Shown here piece after piece: positions 39,877 to 53,716 of a stretch of DNA of 64,000 bases; positions within the stretch are counted from its first letter, which is position 1, and each line of letters starts with the position of its first letter. The notes under the pieces were generated by a model. That model saw nothing but the letters and a program-made list of their open reading frames with translations. It was not told where the DNA came from and ran no database searches. Origin of the DNA: Archegozetes longisetosus (lineage: Eukaryota; Arthropoda; Arachnida; Sarcoptiformes; Trhypochthoniidae); the NCBI GenBank assembly GCA_018873245.2, contig JAEMBT020000001.1, positions 7,096,220 through 7,160,219 of the forward strand. The letters run 5' to 3'. The position numbers and the translations under genes were made by a program.

Positions 39877-42800
39877 ATGAGACTTAAATTGAATTGTTGC
39901 AAGTTTTCACTTAAAACTATCCTTTTAATAACTGGTAAGTTGTCGATAATTTATAAAATAGTTGTATTAAAGCAGTATTTTGCTTGCCTTATAATGGGTT
40001 AGGTGAAATTTCAATATTAATTATAAGTGAGTATTAGTTGAGAAGCAAAGAGATGCCAAATTTTGACAGTCAAGTAAATAATTTAGAGTTTATAAATGAA
40101 ATTTGTGCTGTCACTATATATATTAAAATTTTATTAAAAATGTTCACATCAAAGTAAATAATGATTGTGAAAGCGAATGAAGTTGTAGTGAAAAATAGAA
40201 TTCAATCAAAACTGTATACATTTATAAGGCATTAATATTTAACGGATGTCTAGAAGTCAAATAAATGACGTGAAGCATGAATGTAAAAATTGATTCGCAT
40301 ATAATTTGCTATTTAGTTGAATACAAAATAGTTCCGTCTAACAAGTTCAGAATAGACATCATTTACAAACCATATAATACATTATCACTGATTGTATAAC
40401 TATTCGAATATAAATTCAGTTATTATTAGTTTTGTCAGTTAGACAAACGTATGATTTATAGCATAACAATAGCGTAATATGTAAACCATAAGTGCAAATA
40501 CATATTAGAAAAACATTACAACAAAACGCTTTAATGTAAGCTATTATTGAACAAGAGTCAGCATTTATTTGGTAATTCATTAATTATTAATATATAAATA
40601 ATTTATTTAAATTTAATGGCATTATAATTGAAGTGATTCAATATGCTGTTAAACATAACTATAAACACAGCTACTCCTAATTTGCTAGAAGATAAGCTTA
40701 ACGTTAACGTTAGGCTCAACGTTAGGCTCAACGTCAGCGTTAGGCTCAACGTCAACGCTTATATAGTCAATTTATTCATTAATTTTCTCAATCAAACCTT
40801 CTCTTAATTATTTGTATGTTGTTTTTAATTTAAGAATAATTTAGTTTGATGTAGTTGTCCTTCAGTTATACCCAAACACTCGTACAAATTTAGTAAAATG
40901 TTAATTAAAACTCTATATAACACTTATATTTGTGTCATATTTAAATAGATGAGAATAATATTATATTGTATTAACGAATTATTTGCTCAGTTTTCTCATT
41001 CATAATAAACAATAAGAGAAATTTTGAGCTCAATTCACAATAATTATAATAAAGTGTTGAGAAAACGGCTTTTACTTGAATAACTCCCAACTAATAAATA
41101 GGTAGAAATCTAGAAAGAATTTTACAATTAAATCATAATTTATATGCAAATAATGAGAAGTCGACCTCAAAAAACAACTTCAATCTGAAAGCTATTCATA
41201 ATTAATTAGTTGAGTACATATAGATTCCAAGAATGAACTGATACATAAATATGAAACATTTAAGTATTTGGTTGACAGAGTGTAACTTTGTGACAAACTA
41301 TATATTTCTCAATTAATATTGTTTACGTAACATAAAACGAATGTTAAGCCTATTGTCAATAAAGTGAGTGCCAATCAGACCATCAATAATAAAAAACGCC
41401 TTTACGTAACTATACCCTAATTAAGTCAATTATAATTATTAAACCTTTTCAGTATCTTCAACGGTTCATCATTTCTCTACTCATCCGAATAGCATCGATA
41501 ATACCGAACAATGAATAGATAGAGAACAAAATCTCAACTACCTATTCAGTAATCATTTTATTATCTTTTTGATCGCCGATCAGATTCAGGAAATCACTTA
41601 ATGCCTAGTTATTTCTCTATATAAATACGTTTTTTGGCTTATAATGAGTCACGACTTTGTTTATCTCAAAAGATTTTTTGCACTAAAAGTTCAAATTAAT
41701 ATAAAATTTAGCCGATTATGAGACAACTAGCTAATAGGATGAATAAAAGCTGATTTCTGAATAGAAAAATCGAAAATCATATTAAAAATATGCTCTCTTT
41801 CTCTCATGAGAAGCTGACATTTTTTTCAAGTTTATTATCTTTAAGGTGACTTATGAATAATTTATTTCAATTATTTAAATTGGTCTTGTCTTAACATGTT
41901 TTTTCTTCGCTATGCACTAAAAATAGTGGTCTTAATAAGCTTTAAGATATTCAGAATAGTTTTCAACTTCAGTTATAGTGCTATGAATTATAGGCTTATA
42001 ATTAAATATAAGATGTTTTGTTGATTAAGTCGTTAAACCCTATGTTAGTAAACCCTATATTAGAATACTCTATAATTATAAAATAAGAAGCATTCCTTTA
42101 AGCTTATTATTTATTAACTTTAAAATTGATTTTTTCTCAGCAGTCTATTGAACAAATAATTCTATTTTAAAAGTTTATATAAGCGTTCAATTGTTAATTA
42201 TTTGTTTAGTGCTTTTATTAAGTTTGAAATTAAATTATTGAATAAATAGTTATATTTAAAGGTCAATTTAATTGCATTTAATTTCAAAATTAGTCTAATT
42301 ATGTCAATCAAATTGACTTAATTAATCATGTTTTGTGTCATATTCGTCACTGAACTAAATAAGAAAATCTTTAAAATAAACAATCAGTTAAATAAGTTCA
42401 TTCAAATAATTCTTCACAGTGAGTTAAGCAATTTTCAAGCCTTATGAATAACTGACAGTTTTATATGCTATTTAAGTTTTCAGAAAATCAAATTCTTATT
42501 TCATGTGTGCATTCGAGGAGAAAATGTTTTTTCTTAATTCTAAATCTTTCAATTACAGTCAAACCTCGTTGTATTCAACTTGAAATTAACTCTTGAGATC
42601 TGTTCGTTAATTAAAGAAACTTTGATAGTATGGGTTTCTTATAGATAAGATTTCACTCGAAGTTGACTATAACGAGGTTTGACTGTACTTCAGAGCTAGT
42701 AAGTGAACAATTTTTATATCGTTGCCCTAATGACTAGTTAATAACTAGTCTTTTAAAATAAATTGTTAAAATGAAGACACTCTATAAGAGTTGAATATCC

Positions 42801-45800
42801 CATAGCTGTCCACATACTCACACTGAAGACCTCTTAAGCCATTCAACTTTTGACGCCTATTGTTTTCTTGTTTTTTATTGTTTGGCGATAAGAAACTGTA
42901 ACTGTAATTAGCGTTTTATTTATATACACTTTGCTTTTGAGAGGAAAACATTTTTTGTGAATCATTTCCTAGTTGTGGATTTGAGGACTTGTACTGTATT
43001 TTGATGAGCATTCTTTTACGCTCTTTTATAATTAGTTAAGCATCTTTTCAATTTTCATAAGCTCATTAAATAGTTTTAAAAACTTCATTTAATTATATTA
43101 AATAATTTACACTTTATGACGTGTTTGCATTTCGACATCTCATACCTTAATTGGCTTATAATCTATTCAAAAGGTTAATAAGATATTCAACTACCTTATG
43201 AGTATTTTAGCTAGAGTACCTTAGCGCTTTAAAAGTATTTAACTTTTAAAATATTCTTTTAATCGATATCTTCTTTAATTAATATCTAATCTTCAATTAA
43301 AAAGTAAACTAACACAAGTGAATATATGTTTTTTGCAATTTAACTAAAACATCTAGCATTGATTCACTGATAGATTTGAAAGTTTTTACTCGTCTTAAGG
43401 AAGCTTTTAAGTAAAACCTGTTAATCGGTTGAAAAAATGCATAAATTCAAAAGTTATCGATATGAATGGGTCGTTGAAATAAAACTGATATTTTAGATAA
43501 AGTTGATTAAGAGATAAGAAACCTGTTCAACAAAAAATAAAAACAAAAAAAGCTTTTGAGAGAAAATGATGAGAAAATGTGTTTTTCTGTAGACTTGAAC
43601 TTTTTGACGAGAAATATGAACGAAGAGAAAGGTTGACTTAGATTTGAGATATTCAAGTAGCATATACTTTAGTTCTGATGAGAAATATTTGATTTTGAAG
43701 AGTGTACCGAACCATCTAATGAAAAATTGGCTGAGAAATTAAGAAACTTGATTTGCTTGTAAAGAACAATAAACTTAACTTTTCAACCGTTAATGAACAT
43801 TAAAGCCTTGTCAGTTGACTATAAACATCAACCTATTTATCAAAAGCTAGTCTTGTAGATTAATAGTTATGTAACTTTTTCTTAGTTACAAACATCTTTT
43901 TTAACTAGTTATTTATTCTTTACTGTTTTTAACTTGTTTATTGAGTAATTATTTGATTTAATTTCCATAGTATTTGATAAAGTTTTTAACTTTTGCTTAT
44001 GTACAAAAAATCAAATTTTAAAGACTTCTCTAATGACAGACAAGTCTAGGCTTCAAACAAAAGGATAATCGAAAAAAGATTATGAATTATGCATAAGAGC
44101 CTTAAAATCAATATGCAGTAAAAGCTATTATTTATTACGGAAATATCAGACATGAGAGAATTGAAATTTGAAAGATGTCAAAAAAATGTTGTAAAAATTA
44201 TTAGATATGAGAAACACCTTGAGAACTTTGCGAAATTGATTGCATCCTAAATATGTTTTTAACTGATTTTTTGCTACTTGTAAGGAATGAAGAGATGAGT
44301 GCAACCATAAAACTATATAAAAACGATTTGTGTCAACAATTCAAGAGTTTGAGTGATATTTTTTGAGGAAATTTTCAATAATTGATAAGTAGGAGAAGAA
44401 AATGTTAGTTTCAATAAGATTAAGGTTAATCACCGTGCATTACAGGGTGAGTTACATAAGAGAAAGACTTGAATTTTATCAAAATTTCCCAAGACATTGA
44501 TCGATCAGATTATCTTTAAATGAGAAAAATGTTAAGTAGTACCATCTTAAATAGTACCATCTTAAATAGTACCATCCTTTCAAAGAAAACCTTATTTATT
44601 AACACAAATATTTGCATAATGTTTCCTAACCTAATCAATCATTGCCAACACATAATGCTGATCAGTTATAAACCAATTCATTCTCGTTAATAGCTATCAT
44701 GTCTATTAAAATATTAAAATTGAATTATGAATTCTTTTTCGAATGATGCCAAGTAATTATTTATTATATATTTTTTCTCTTTAAACAGTCATTATATGTG
44801 GATCCGAACAATTTCAATGCCCCGATAAGTTTGGTCATTATCCTGATTCTGGCGACTGTTCAAAATATTATGTTTGCGATCACGGAAAGACACTCGAAGC
44901 CAAATGTGATGATGGTCTCTATTATAATGCTCACCTCAAGACATGCGATTGGCCGCGGAATGTGAATTGCGATGATAATGGCAATAGAGGTATGAATGAG
45001 GGGTTTTTCGGATAAGATAGAGAATGTAGTTTAAACTACTAAATTACGTGGGCTCACAATACTTGATATTATTATTAAATAACCTCTAATAAAGCTTCGA
45101 ACTGCACCAGAGTTTAAACTTTAGCTACTGTTCGCTACCGTGTCCACAATTACTATGTATCAAACGGTACAAAGCGTAATTGCTTTTAGATTTTCAGGGA
45201 GAAAAAATGTTTATAAAATTGCAAATAAAGATTGAAAGATTACTTCGTGGGCTTGAAAATAACTACTTCGTGAACCTTTGAATAACTGTTTTGTTAAAAT
45301 AACAACTTTAAGCTGTTATTTGTTACACAAGATTAAACATTTATCTATTAAAAAATCGTGTATATATTTTGAGCTTAAATTAGCTTATATTTTATTATAG
45401 ATTGTTTATTTTGCTAGCTTTTTTCAAAATACAACTAAATTTTTTCGTTTATCTCTTTAATATTTTTTCTTTTATATCATGAATACCAGTATCATACTAG
45501 GTAATAGTTAACGATCTATTGTTCAGCTATTCACTCACTTTATAAGTAATTGAGTTTTCATGATGACAAATAAAATTACTTTTTTTTCTCTCTATCTTAA
45601 GTTAATAAAAATAAAAGTTTTTCTTTGAAAAAAGCTAAGTAACAACAAAAAGTAGAGGAAAAACAAAATTTAGTACTTGTTAGTGCTTTTGATCTAATGG
45701 TAAAGCTAAACACTTGAAGCTTCTGTTCAAATCTAATGTTTTTTAAGTGAAATTAAATTTGTTAGAGTTTTTTCTATTTTTTTCTGTTTTTCCACTTTTT

Positions 45801-48800
45801 CACAAGTGAAAACTAATCACAAAGTTATCATGCGATAAAAGATAACCATTTCCAACTATCAGTCGATTAAGCGATTCTAAAATATTTTCTTTACTTTCAG
45901 CCAACGAGTTAACTGCTCGAGAGGTCAAAAAGCACTCGTATAATCGACAAAAATCACATCCATTATCGCCAGCACAACAACCAAATCAATTACTTCCTCA
46001 TAATAATCAATGGAATAGTGAACCAGAATCAGACCAAGACTTCGATCAAAATTTTGATGACCAGCCACAAATTGAGCCCGATTTCGCTCCAATCAGTCCA
46101 AGCCATAGACCTCCACCTCCTTCGCAATCACCACCAAAACAGCTGATCAAAGACTCGCCCCCAGTAAAACTTGATATCCCAGAATTTAAGGCTAATTTCG
46201 ATCCATTCCCTTCACACTCCCCCAGATCCCAGCCCTTACCTCCTGTACGCGCTCCCGCGTCTCAGTCCGCACCCTTTTCACGCTTATCAGGATCCCAACC
46301 CTTCTCTCCTACGCCTTCTCCCTCACCTCAACCCTTGCTTCCACCGCCAAAACACGCAGAGCCACAACATGAGCGAAAACCCGATACTATTCCACACAAT
46401 CGCGACTACGATTACGAACCAGATTATTATGACTACGAAGAGCCGTCACATGATTCTCGAAAATCACCAAAAGAAGAATCAGCACCACAGAACTCGCTCG
46501 AGAGCACATCAAAAGCGCCACATGTAAAAAGAATGGGTTGGCTTCCGCATGACGAGGATTCTGGTGACTTGGATCAGTATCATTGGTCAATGGACGACGC
46601 GGTCAATTTTGCTCAGGACAAGCCCAGAATCCCCAATGAGGCTTATGTCAAAATGAGAGATTTTAAGAATGTTGAGAAGGAGCTAGAAGAAGACGAGCCT
46701 AATGAAGGTGATCCCCCATCCGATGATGAGTACTATGACTCCGCTGAAGACGAGGAACATCATCCACCTCCTCCTCCACCCCCGAAAGGCAACGGATATG
46801 TCAAATACAATTACGCTAATGACAGACCTTCAAAAGAAATACGTTATGATGATGAAGATGAGAGCCCAACTCTGCCTCAACCCCCAGCTCGGGAACCTGA
46901 TAGACCCCTAGCTCGGGAACCTGATAGACCCCCAGCTCGAGCTCCTCCATCACTTCATAACAACCCGAAATCTCGAGGACCTGAACATCAGTCGCCATAT
47001 ACTTATACCCGATTTGATTCTCGTGAGAACAGACCTCCGCCACCTCCTAATCATTCATCTGATTCAACATCAGGTAGTTTTGAAGATTTTGACAAACTTT
47101 TTAACCTCTATAAGAGCTATTTCGCAGCAAAAAACTAACACTTAATTAAAGTAAACTTTTTACTAATAAATATTTTTTGTCATTCAATTAATAGTTAACT
47201 ACAAAAACTAAGTCATTATAAAAAATCTGATTAACTTTTAAAATCAAATGCAATAAAACTTTTGCTAAAATTTCTTTTTTGAATAAAAAATTCTAATAAC
47301 TAACAAAAACTTGATTAATTGCATGAAAAATGAAGTTCAAAATTATTTAATTTTCAGGTTCAAGATACACGAACACAAACTCTAAACCGATGCCAAAAAT
47401 ATCTTCCTTAAAACCAAACAGTAACCAGAAAATTAGTCCATATCTGAGGCCAATACAGATGAGTGATAAGTATGAAGAAAATAATAACAAACCTAAAGGA
47501 AAACTGATTAAGTCAGTACCAAGAACCAATAAACCATCCACTAATACCAGATATGATAGTAATCAGAATAGACCAAAAGTAGTTAAGGTTCAGAAAAATG
47601 TCCAACCAGTCACACCGTCGGTGTACCAATTGCTCGATGACTATCGCAAAGAACTTCCAGACGCTATATTGAGACATAAAAATTTTGCGGAAGACTTTCG
47701 AGATTCAATAATTGATAACTATATGAATAATAATAAACCGAATTATATCTTAAATGATAAGGATTTTGATGATCAGAAATCATATAAAATTCCAGTTGTT
47801 AGTGGAGAAGAAGGAGATAGTGTTCGGGATTTTGATAGTGATGTTGAGGCTATAAATGTCTCGATTCAGGGGAAAAATGATAAGAAAGTTTCGGCAAATA
47901 GTAATAGAAATTCGCTTAAAGCTAATCTAACTGAAGATAAACCCAATTTTCGCGATAAAGCGGTTCACCGCTATGTAAATACTGATGTAATTGTGAAGCA
48001 ACAGAGAGCTCAAGACTCTATCAATTCTTTGACTACTGTTTTGCCTCCAGGTATGCATCAATTGATAGGTATTATGGTAAACATTCTCATTAAGCAATTT
48101 CTAGATTAACACGTCACTTTTATGCATGTGTCTAATCACTTGAAATCATTTAAGAATCGGATTAACATTTGCGTGAAATTACAGCTAAATTGAGAAATAG
48201 CTTAACTAGAAATTTATTGTAATTATGATCTTATGTTTGATTTGCGCAATTTGTTGAGGAATCAACACTTTTTCTTATTTTTCATGTCAATAGTCAGCGA
48301 AGATAATGAGAGAACAAGTAAAAAACCAACTGTTAGTATAGTTATTAAACATGATAGAGATAGAAATGATTATAAACCACCTATGAAGAGACCACCACAG
48401 AATTCATTTGAACTGGAAAGACCGCCACAGAATTCATTTGAATTGAAGCCATACACAAGTATAACAACTATATCGCCAAATACATCAACTCCAAAAACAA
48501 ACAAAATTCGAATCAAATCATTTAATCATTCACCAAAAGTTGCACCAAAAGAACAAGTATTTCAAGATGAAAGAGCTAAACAAGAAAAGAAGCCAAAAGT
48601 AACTGAGAGACCAAAAGAGAGTTGGCATTCACAGCAAACTCATAGTTATAGAAAGGCAGGAACATGTAATAAAGATTCGTGTACTATTCCTAACTGTCGT
48701 TGCGGTGGAACTGATATACCAGGTATTCAATACAAAAAACTCTCACTATTTATACAGTTCAGCTGCAAATGTATTAACTTTTTATTTTTAAGATTTTATT

Positions 48801-50965
48801 TATAGACAAACTGTTTATTGACTTTATTTTCAGGTGGTCTTCAAGCGAAACAGATGCCGCAAATAGTTTTATTAACTTTTGATGATTCAGTTAATGATTT
48901 GAATTGGGATATCTATGAAGACCTGTTTAATTCTGGTCGTAATAATCCCAACGGTTGCCCGATTTTGGGCACTTTCTATGTCTCGCACGAATGGACAGAT
49001 TATGCACAGGTTCAGAGTCTTTACTCCAGAGGACACGAAATGGCTTCACATTCTGTTACGTAAGTCATGCAATCAATAAGTTTTTCTCTAAATTTTATTT
49101 CACTTTACTTTTCTATTAGTAGTGAAAAGTTCTTTCGCCTTAATCTCAAATCTATTTCAAGCCTAAGGGCTATATTTGAAATGTTAACAATTCTTAAAAT
49201 AAATCATTTTTTGCTTCTTCTAGAGATTTAAATTTGAATTTATTAATCATTTCTTAATCCTTTAATGAAATAGTTTTAGATTTTGACAAACTTTCCAAAA
49301 AGTAGTTCTAATCTGAGTAATAGTTTAGAAAAGTTTTTCTTTGATTTGAATCTAGTTTGAAGCCTGAGAACTAAAAGTAAAGTTAGTGGCTATGAAAATA
49401 CTTAAAAATTTACAACTCTTTCATAGACACAGCTTTGTAGACAATTTTTCAAAGCAGATTCAAATCATAACAAAAAGCAAAATATAACTTATTTTTCCTT
49501 CATCTTCAAACTCTTTTCTCAAACTGAAGCTATTTTTAAATTCAATTATAGTCACAGTTTTGGAGAAAAATTTTCAAAAGATCTCTGGTTTAAAGAGATC
49601 GCAGGCCAGAGAGAATTACTTCACTTATATGGAGGAGTAAAGCCCGAAGACGTTCGTGGCATGAGAGCACCATTCCTTCAGACTGGAGGCAATACAATGT
49701 TCGAGATGTTATTGGAAGCGAACTTTACTTACGATTCATCACTACCTGTATATGACATCAATCCTCCTTACTTTCCATACACTCTCGACTATGCAATTAA
49801 TCACGAATGCATGATCACCCCGTGCCCTACTAAGTCGTTTCCAGGTAATCAATTACCCAAAAGCTTCTCTCCAATTTGGGATAACTCAATGAACAATCGC
49901 TTTTACGTCATTATTGGCTTTGAATCACTAGTTTTATAGACTCTTTTATTGCATATTTAACCTTTAATCCTGTGACATGCTTTGTATTTACTTTGAATTT
50001 AAACAATCGATAGCAAGCGGAACTTTCTTTTACACTGTATATAATTAACTTCAATTATTATATATTTTGTAATACTTTTGAGACTAACTTTTAGGGCTTA
50101 TAGAAATTTCTTACTTATTGTTCCTATCTTTTTTACGGTATATTATTATCTTTTAATTTTAACAATTGATAGATAATTGAACATCAAAAAGTGTACCGCA
50201 GTTTTTAGTACACCTTCCAGTTTGTAATATAGAAAAAAAATTGATTTCCAACAGTTTAAAAATCTATTTTGAACCTAAAGTATAAGATATATATCATAAC
50301 AGTTCTTGAAGATTATTTAAAGATAAATACTAATTAAGACATCTTTACAATACGATACTACAGTAGTACAGTAACTGTACATATATCGAAATAAGAACCT
50401 AATCAGTCATTATTATAATTATTTAATGTTTTCGAGCTATACTTAAAACACTTATAAAACTGTAATACATTTGTCATCATTAGGCCTCTGGGAGGTAGGA
50501 ATGGTTATGTGGCAAGACTTAAGAGGAGGTCGATGTTCAATGGCTGACGCGTGTTTCAATCCTACAAGCGAACAGGGAGTCTATGAGATGGTCAGAAACA
50601 ACTTCGATCGACACTACAAGACAAATAGGGCTCCGTTTGGCATATATTTCCATTCGCGGTGGTTTCTCACAGATCACAATAGGAAAGGATTCATCAAATT
50701 CTTAGACGAAATTATTGGCATGAATGATGTCTTCTTTGTGACCAATTGGCAAATGATTCAATGGATGAGAGATCCAACACCTTTGTCTAGAATTAACGAG
50801 TTTAAGCCATGGAAATGCGACTTTAGTGATCGACCACAAGAATGTGACAGACCCTATGATTGTAAGGTTAAGCTTAGAAGCGAGATTCGAGTCTTAAAGA
50901 CTTGTCAATCGTGCCCTAAAGTGTATCCATGGCGTGGAAATAACGGACTTAAGTCTACACCTTAA
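39877..50965 (+). CDS. Chitin deacetylase with CBM14 domain and very long linker (CDA5-like)
   Basis: Secreted carbohydrate esterase family 4 enzyme that removes acetyl groups from chitin in cuticle or tracheal matrix. Exons: 39877-39934, 44789-44989, 45901-47073, 47358-48050, 48294-48722, 48834-49059, 49552-49844, 50484-50965; all introns phase 1 except the sixth (phase 2); 1184 residues. Signal peptide about 1-25. CBM14 chitin-binding domain with six cysteines at 30, 43, 49, 59, 72 and 80 and the end TCDWPRNVNC. Residues 87 to about 830 are a Pro/Asp/Glu/Asn-rich linker with short internal repeats (AREPDRPP, PPQNSFEL). NCRCGGTDIPG leads into the catalytic domain: TFDD at 866-869, HSVTH at 924-928 (metal-binding Asp and His pair), RAPF at 965-968, DSS, and MVMW at 1031-1034. 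All catalytic motifs are present. No LDLa domain, unlike serpentine/vermiform. The CBM14-linker-CE4 order and SVNDLN text point to the CDA5 group; CDA4 is the alternative. Confidence 0.95.
40700..40758. repeat. 12- to 18-bp tandem repeat, GTTAGGCTCAAC core
   Basis: Alternating GTTAGGCTCAAC and GTCAGC/GTCAAC units. Confidence 0.85.
42554..42687. mobile_element. 134-bp MITE with CAGTCAAACCTCG terminal inverted repeats
   Basis: Left end TACAGTCAAACCTCGTTGTA then TTCAACTT; right end inverted TACAGTCAAACCTCGTTATA then GTCAACTT. The ends match over about 26 bases and both are flanked by TA. Terminal CAGT plus a TA target site fits Tc1/mariner/pogo-type DNA transposons; the element has no coding capacity. 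Confidence 0.88.
44533..44577. repeat. 16-bp tandem repeat, about 2.8 copies
   Basis: Unit TAGTACCATCTTAAAT. Confidence 0.9.
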
Positions 50966-53716
50966 CCGTGTTTAGGATTAATCACGAATATTATCTGTTG
51001 TAAAGTTTTCAATTTGTATTTATCGCAACAAATTAGTTGATGCCAAAAGGATGTCGTATTTAATTATTATTTATGACCACAATTTGTGATTTTATATAAG
51101 TATTTATTTTATATGAAAGCGATTCTTATGAAAATGTTGTTTAATGTAATCATTGGTAACTGAGTAATACGCCTAACATTCAGTTATCATTTTGAATATC
51201 TTTCATATATTTATAGAGAATATTCAGTTTAGGTTCTCGTGATTTGAAAATCAAATATTTTTACTACAATTTAGTTAAAATATGATGTAATGAAAAGTTG
51301 AAATAAGTTTGAAATAGCAATTAATTTCTCTAAGAGATAATCAATATTTTCTTTTCTTCCTTAATCTTAATCACTAATGATGTGAATGGATTCGAACTCG
51401 AGCTAATCATAGCTAATAAGTTTGAACTTAATCATAATACTATATAGGATGAGATCCAACTAAAGGCTATCGAACTTATTCGAAATGTGGTAATCATGCA
51501 AATATTTAAGAATTTGTTTTCAACTTTTTGGTACTGGTTTTAACTGAGTCTTCAAGTACTGCTAAATAGATTTGATTTATCTCGTGAAAAAATAGTTTTC
51601 TTTAATCTACTAATAGAACAAAAATATTTACATAAATACTACACGTTTTCGAAGATTTGAATCACAAAATGCTTACTAATAAGCCTAAAAATAAAACTCG
51701 AGTTTGAACTCACTTACATCTGATTATCAAAATCTGACGCCATTTGTATAAAATGAAATATTTTGAAGAATATAAATATATATTTTTAATGAACTGTGAA
51801 AATATTGAAAGTGGAAGTGATTTTAGTTATATTTTAATGAAGGCGATTACGCTGCGCAAAAACATAAGTCAATTGTTATCCAAGTCAAGATAACTATAGG
51901 TTTTAAGATAAGATCATTTTAAGCGAAGCAATAGAGTGAAGAACAAAATTTGTGAAGAACAAAATTTATGGACAGTTATCTTAATTGATAATTAAATATT
52001 AATTTTATTCTTAATCGTAACTGCACATCAATTACACGATAAGAAAGTTAAATCAAAGTGGAACGAATAATAAGTATCACGAGTTTTAATATGTTATCTC
52101 AGTTTAGATCACTCAAAAGCCATAACTTTCTTTAGTTTCAATTTATTTCCTATCAAAAGTCAATTATTCGGATTCAGTCGATGTTTGATATGTTCTGTAG
52201 ACATCGAGAAATAATTAACTAAAACTTCTTATTTTGCCATAAATAACTTAACCATCAACTAATGAATGAAAGCAACTCATTGAATATTTGTAATCAATTT
52301 GAAAGCTATACAGATCAGTGTTATCTGAAGAGAAGATAAATTAATTAAATAATAATGTAATGGATTCAGAACTCATAAGTTACTGCGAGCTGTGTTTAAG
52401 TGTTATAACTGCAGTAGAAACCAGTTTTCTGATACCACTTCTCATTACCGGATAATAATCTGTTTCCCGGATTTTAACTAATTTCTACTTGCAATCAAAT
52501 TGTATCTAAAGATCACGTTCTTTACTTTTGTAAGTAAAATGTATGAATTAATTCATTCACGAAATCTGTTAGATATGTTCTAAGCCTTTCACTAACAATT
52601 GGGTTAATAGTAGCCAAAAAATGAGAAGTTTTCTCGTTTAATTAATTTGCAGTTCAATTAGAGTTGGCTTTCATTAATTATTGACAAATGAGTGAATTTT
52701 TACTTTTAGAAGCATATTTTTGAAAATGAATTTTTTCACTTATTTAGCACTTTCTACAAGCACTAAACTATTTTCCGATCTAAACCTTGAGCTATAGTTT
52801 GCTCTAATTCAGTGACCTTTCAGTTAACCAGTTAAATAACCACTAATTTCAAGAACTTTATGGTAAAAAAGTTGTGATATATTGAAAAACAATGTCATTT
52901 CTATAACTAATGAACAAAACTACGATTACTTAGTTATAGTAGAAAGTGATAAATAATTCAAGGAAAATCTATTTGCTTGTATAGTAAGTCTAAAAAAAGG
53001 TTGGCATTAGTTTAAATGTATTTCAAATATGGATTATTTTGAGTAGAGAAGACCAAACACTTTCTGCTGAATGTTCTCCATATACTGAGCAAATCTTTTA
53101 GAAGTAATTTCAAACTTCCTCTTAAACAAAAGCTAAAAAAGGCAGGAATAGCATAACGCCCTAATAATCAATTTCCAAGGCCTGCAAACTCTATGGAAAC
53201 TAACGATAATCGGATAACTTATTAAATATTTAAACCATAGGAGAAAATAGGTATAACTTATAGGAAAAATGCATTTATGTAAGTACAAGTGATTCCTATA
53301 TGAGCGCATTTTACCTCAAAACAATTTCATATCGTACTAAAAGAGTAGTGTCTTGCTAATATTTGCAGTTTTCATCATTTAAATACTATTTATGCTTAAT
53401 GTTTGGTGTGAATTGTTTCTGTTATAACTCAATTAGATAACAAGTATTTATCTCCATTTGGTCTTTACGATATGGTAAAATTGACGTCAATCAAAGTTCA
53501 AGTTGTTATCAATTATTATGGTTACTGAAGTCTTAAAGTACAAGTATTAAAAGGTATTTCAAGACGTTTTTAATAACTCAATAAGTGACTAAATATTCGA
53601 ATCACTAGAGCTTAACTTATCGACTCAGTTGTCAAATGACTGCAAAAGTTTCAGAGAAACTATTTTAAAGAAGAACAAATCAAATAATAGATCTTAAAGT
53701 GACATAATTAGACATA
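50966..53716. other. 2.8-kb intergenic region
   Basis: No gene, repeat or element recognised. No canonical AATAAA seen in the first 200 bases after the deacetylase stop; the poly(A) signal may be a variant. Confidence 0.6.

Larger units (their letters stand above)
39935..44788 (+). other. 4.9-kb first intron of the deacetylase
   Basis: Donor GTAAGT, acceptor AACAG; it separates the signal-peptide exon from the CBM14 exon. AT-rich with a 12-bp repeat (40700-40758), a MITE (42554-42687) and a 16-bp repeat (44533-44577); no gene seen. Confidence 0.85.

Noticed and set aside
45670..45740. tRNA-like words TTGATCTAATGGTAAA and GTTCAAATC
   Set aside because: No cloverleaf can be drawn; T stem and acceptor stem do not pair.
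46171..47043. Several alternative-frame open frames over the deacetylase linker exon
   Set aside because: The GC-richer, Pro-rich exon is open in several frames; only one frame continues with consistent splice phases into the neighbouring exons.
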